From Brachyspira pilosicoli (lineage in GTDB: Bacteria > Spirochaetota > Brachyspiria > Brachyspirales > Brachyspiraceae), in the NCBI RefSeq assembly GCF_019402445.1, contig NZ_SRZM01000354.1, forward strand, positions 1-6,617: a DNA stretch of 6,617 nt. The letters run 5' to 3'. The notes below the pieces were generated by a model. The model ran no database searches and was not told the DNA's origin. It was given only the letters and a program-made list of their open reading frames with translations. Below, in pieces: positions 5,112 to 6,617 of the stretch; positions within the stretch are counted from its first letter, which is position 1, and the number at the start of each line of letters is the position of its first letter. The position numbers and the translations under genes are program-made.

Positions 5112-6497
5112 ATGAAAGAGAGAGAAAAACTTGGCAGCAGATTAGGGTTTATACTTGTTTCAGCTGGTTGTGCTGTAGGTATGGGTAATGTTTGGAGATT
5201 TCCTTATATTACAGGTCAGTACGGCGGAGGTGCATTTGTTGTACTTTATATTATATCTATAGTGGCATTTTGTACTATACCTATGATTATGGAGTTTGCT
5301 GTAGGAAGAGCCGGCGGACATGATATATCTAACTCTTTTCTAAAATTAGAGAAAAAAGGTCAGCATTGGCACAAAATAGGGTATGTTCAAATTATTGGTA
5401 ATGTGCTTCTTATGTTATTTTACACTACTATATGCGGTTGGTGTTTATCTTATTTCTATTTTACTTTAACTGGTAAATTTACTTCATTGAATGCCGATCA
5501 GATTGGAACTTTCTTTAATGGCGTACTTGGAAGCCCTTCTACTTTAGTTTTATGGATGGGGGTTAGTGTATTAATAGGTATTTTAATTTGTTCTTTTGGT
5601 CTTCAAAACGGAGTTGAGAGAGCAAGTAAGTTTATGATGATATCTTTATTTGCTTTGCTTATAGTGTTAATAATAAGAGCTGTAACTTTAGATGGTGCTG
5701 TTGAGGGTTTAAAATTCTATTTAATTCCTGATTTCAATAAATTATTCGGCGGTGGATTTTCTGGTTTTATTGGTATATTTTATGCTGCTATTGGACAGGC
5801 TTTCTTCTCTCTTAGTGTTGGTCAGGGCGGAATGGCTATATTTGGAAGCTATATAGATAAAAAACAAAGATTAACAGGGGAAGCTCTTATAGTTGTAGCA
5901 TTAGATACATTAGTGGCTTTGCTTGCTGGTCTTTTAATATTTCCTGCTAGTTTTGCTTTTAATGTTAATCCTGGTCAGGGAGCTGGCTTAACTTTTGTTA
6001 CTTTGCCTAATATATTTAACTCTATGCCTTTGGGAAGATTATGGGGTTCTTTATTTTTCTTGTTCCTTGCTATGGCTGCTCTTACTACTATAATCGCTGT
6101 ATTTGAAAATATATACTCTTTTGCTATGGATAAGTTTGGATTATCAAGAAAGAAAGTTTCTGTAATATTGTTTTTAGTAGTCTTCTTTGGAAGCTTGCCT
6201 ACTGCTTTAGGTTTTAATGTTTTATCACATATTAATCCTTTAGGCGAGGGTACTGTAATACTTGATTTATTAGACTTTATAGTAAGTAATAATATACTTC
6301 CTCTTGGTGCTTTAGTTACTTTATTCTTCTGTACTAGAAAGTTTGGCTGGGGATTTGATAATTTTCTTAAAGAGGTTAATACTGGTGAGGGAGTTAAATT
6401 CCCTGCATATTTAAGACTTTATAGCAGTTACATTATACCGCTTATAATACTTGCTATATTTGTTTATGAATACTTAAATAAATTTGTATTGAAATAA
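5112..6497 (+). CDS. Sodium-dependent transporter, SNF/NSS (LeuT-fold) family
   Basis: A 461-residue inner-membrane protein of the neurotransmitter:sodium symporter family, which in bacteria usually takes up amino acids (for example tryptophan, tyrosine or other hydrophobic ones) with Na+. The family hallmark is clear in TM1: RLGFILVSAGCAVGMGNVWRF region at 10-30, followed by GGGAF (38-42) and the TM2 motif IMEFAVGR (59-66). TM6 has FYAAIGQAFFSLSVGQGG (223-240), the unwound substrate/Na+ site, then a GSY motif (245-247). I count about 11 hydrophobic segments: 11-32, 40-64, 88-117, 144-161, 171-191, 216-238, 255-280, 307-335, 347-365, 383-407 and 433-453. That fits the short 11-TM bacterial type (MhsT-like, not 12-TM LeuT). 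Asp265 early in TM7 may help chloride-independent transport, but this is tentative. Substrate cannot be read from sequence. Transcribed divergently from rpoN. Confidence 0.93.
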   Translation: MKEREKLGSRLGFILVSAGCAVGMGNVWRFPYITGQYGGGAFVVLYIISIVAFCTIPMIMEFAVGRAGGHDISNSFLKLEKKGQHWHKIGYVQIIGNVLLMLFYTTICGWCLSYFYFTLTGKFTSLNADQIGTFFNGVLGSPSTLVLWMGVSVLIGILICSFGLQNGVERASKFMMISLFALLIVLIIRAVTLDGAVEGLKFYLIPDFNKLFGGGFSGFIGIFYAAIGQAFFSLSVGQGGMAIFGSYIDKKQRLTGEALIVVALDTLVALLAGLLIFPASFAFNVNPGQGAGLTFVTLPNIFNSMPLGRLWGSLFFLFLAMAALTTIIAVFENIYSFAMDKFGLSRKKVSVILFLVVFFGSLPTALGFNVLSHINPLGEGTVILDLLDFIVSNNILPLGALVTLFFCTRKFGWGFDNFLKEVNTGEGVKFPAYLRLYSSYIIPLIILAIFVYEYLNKFVLK

Positions 6498-6523
6498 AGA
6501 TTTTTTAATATTGTTTAGATTAT

Positions 6524-6558
6524 AAAAGATAGTGCTTATATTAGTGCTATCTTTTTTT
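6524..6558 (+). terminator. Intrinsic terminator after the SNF transporter
   Basis: The stem AAAAGATAGTGC (6524-6535) pairs with GTGCTATCTTTT (6544-6555) as 12 pairs, two of them G-T wobbles, around an 8-base loop TTATATTA. The right arm runs into a seven-T tract (6552-6558). It starts 27 bases after the stop codon and is well placed to end the plus-strand transcript. Confidence 0.85.
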
Positions 6559-6591
6559 ATTAAATAAATTTTAAATTTTATCGAGTTTTTA

Positions 6592-6617
6592 TTGTTCTTT
6601 TTCCCGCAGCTCGCACC
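6592..6617 (-). repeat. Dispersed repeat, partial inverted copy at right edge
   Basis: The reverse complement of 6592-6611 matches 4-23 at all 20 bases (AGCTGCGGG then AAAAAG and AACAA). The last bases, read on the plus strand, give CCCGCAGCTCGC, resembling the complement of the hairpin at 300-317. The unit is cut by the window end, so its other half cannot be seen. Confidence 0.65.

Overview
The window is AT-rich chromosomal DNA, with poly-A/T intergenic stretches and codon use dominated by A/T-ending codons. It carries a compact housekeeping and regulatory operon on the minus strand and one transporter gene on the plus strand. I infer a Brachyspira-like spirochaete. The basis is very low GC in the genes, a spirochaete-style gene set (sigma-54, HPF, EIIA-Ntr-like protein and HPr kinase together), and short GC-rich palindromic intergenic repeats of a kind I associate with that genus. 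This assignment is from memory and was not checked by a search.

Layout. Bases 1-341 are non-coding and densely structured: GC-rich nested inverted repeats at about 84-174 and 256-325, separated by an AT-rich spacer. A 43-bp imperfect direct repeat (4-46 and 309-351) runs into the last codons of mnmA. Bases 342-4961 hold five minus-strand genes, transcribed right to left: rpoN (sigma-54), hpf (long ribosome hibernation factor), ptsN (EIIA of the PTS), hprK (HPr kinase/phosphorylase) and an mnmA-family tRNA 2-thiouridylase. Gaps are 19, 40, -1 and 41 nt, so this looks like one transcription unit. Bases 4962-5111 are a divergent promoter region. Bases 5112-6497 encode a neurotransmitter:sodium symporter (SNF) family transporter on the plus strand, followed by a strong intrinsic terminator at 6524-6558. 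The last 26 bases contain a partial copy, in inverted orientation, of the repeat seen at the left edge.

How the genes fit together. rpoN-hpf-ptsN is a widely conserved neighbourhood linking sigma-54, ribosome hibernation and the nitrogen-type phosphotransferase branch. Here hprK follows ptsN, where enteric bacteria have rapZ and npr, so the PTS sensor and the kinase that phosphorylates HPr are made together, with a stop/start overlap. mnmA at the end of the operon is a translation-fidelity gene. The transporter is divergent and probably independently controlled.

Most notable points: (1) the structured intergenic repeat family flanking the block; (2) an HPF that seems to carry two tandem C-terminal dimerisation-type domains; (3) an MnmA-family protein with a CxxC pair but no cysteine in the conserved downstream 'DSQ' motif; (4) a near-consensus rpoN promoter whose predicted transcription start falls on the start codon, suggesting a leaderless message. 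I did not find a wholly new multi-gene system.
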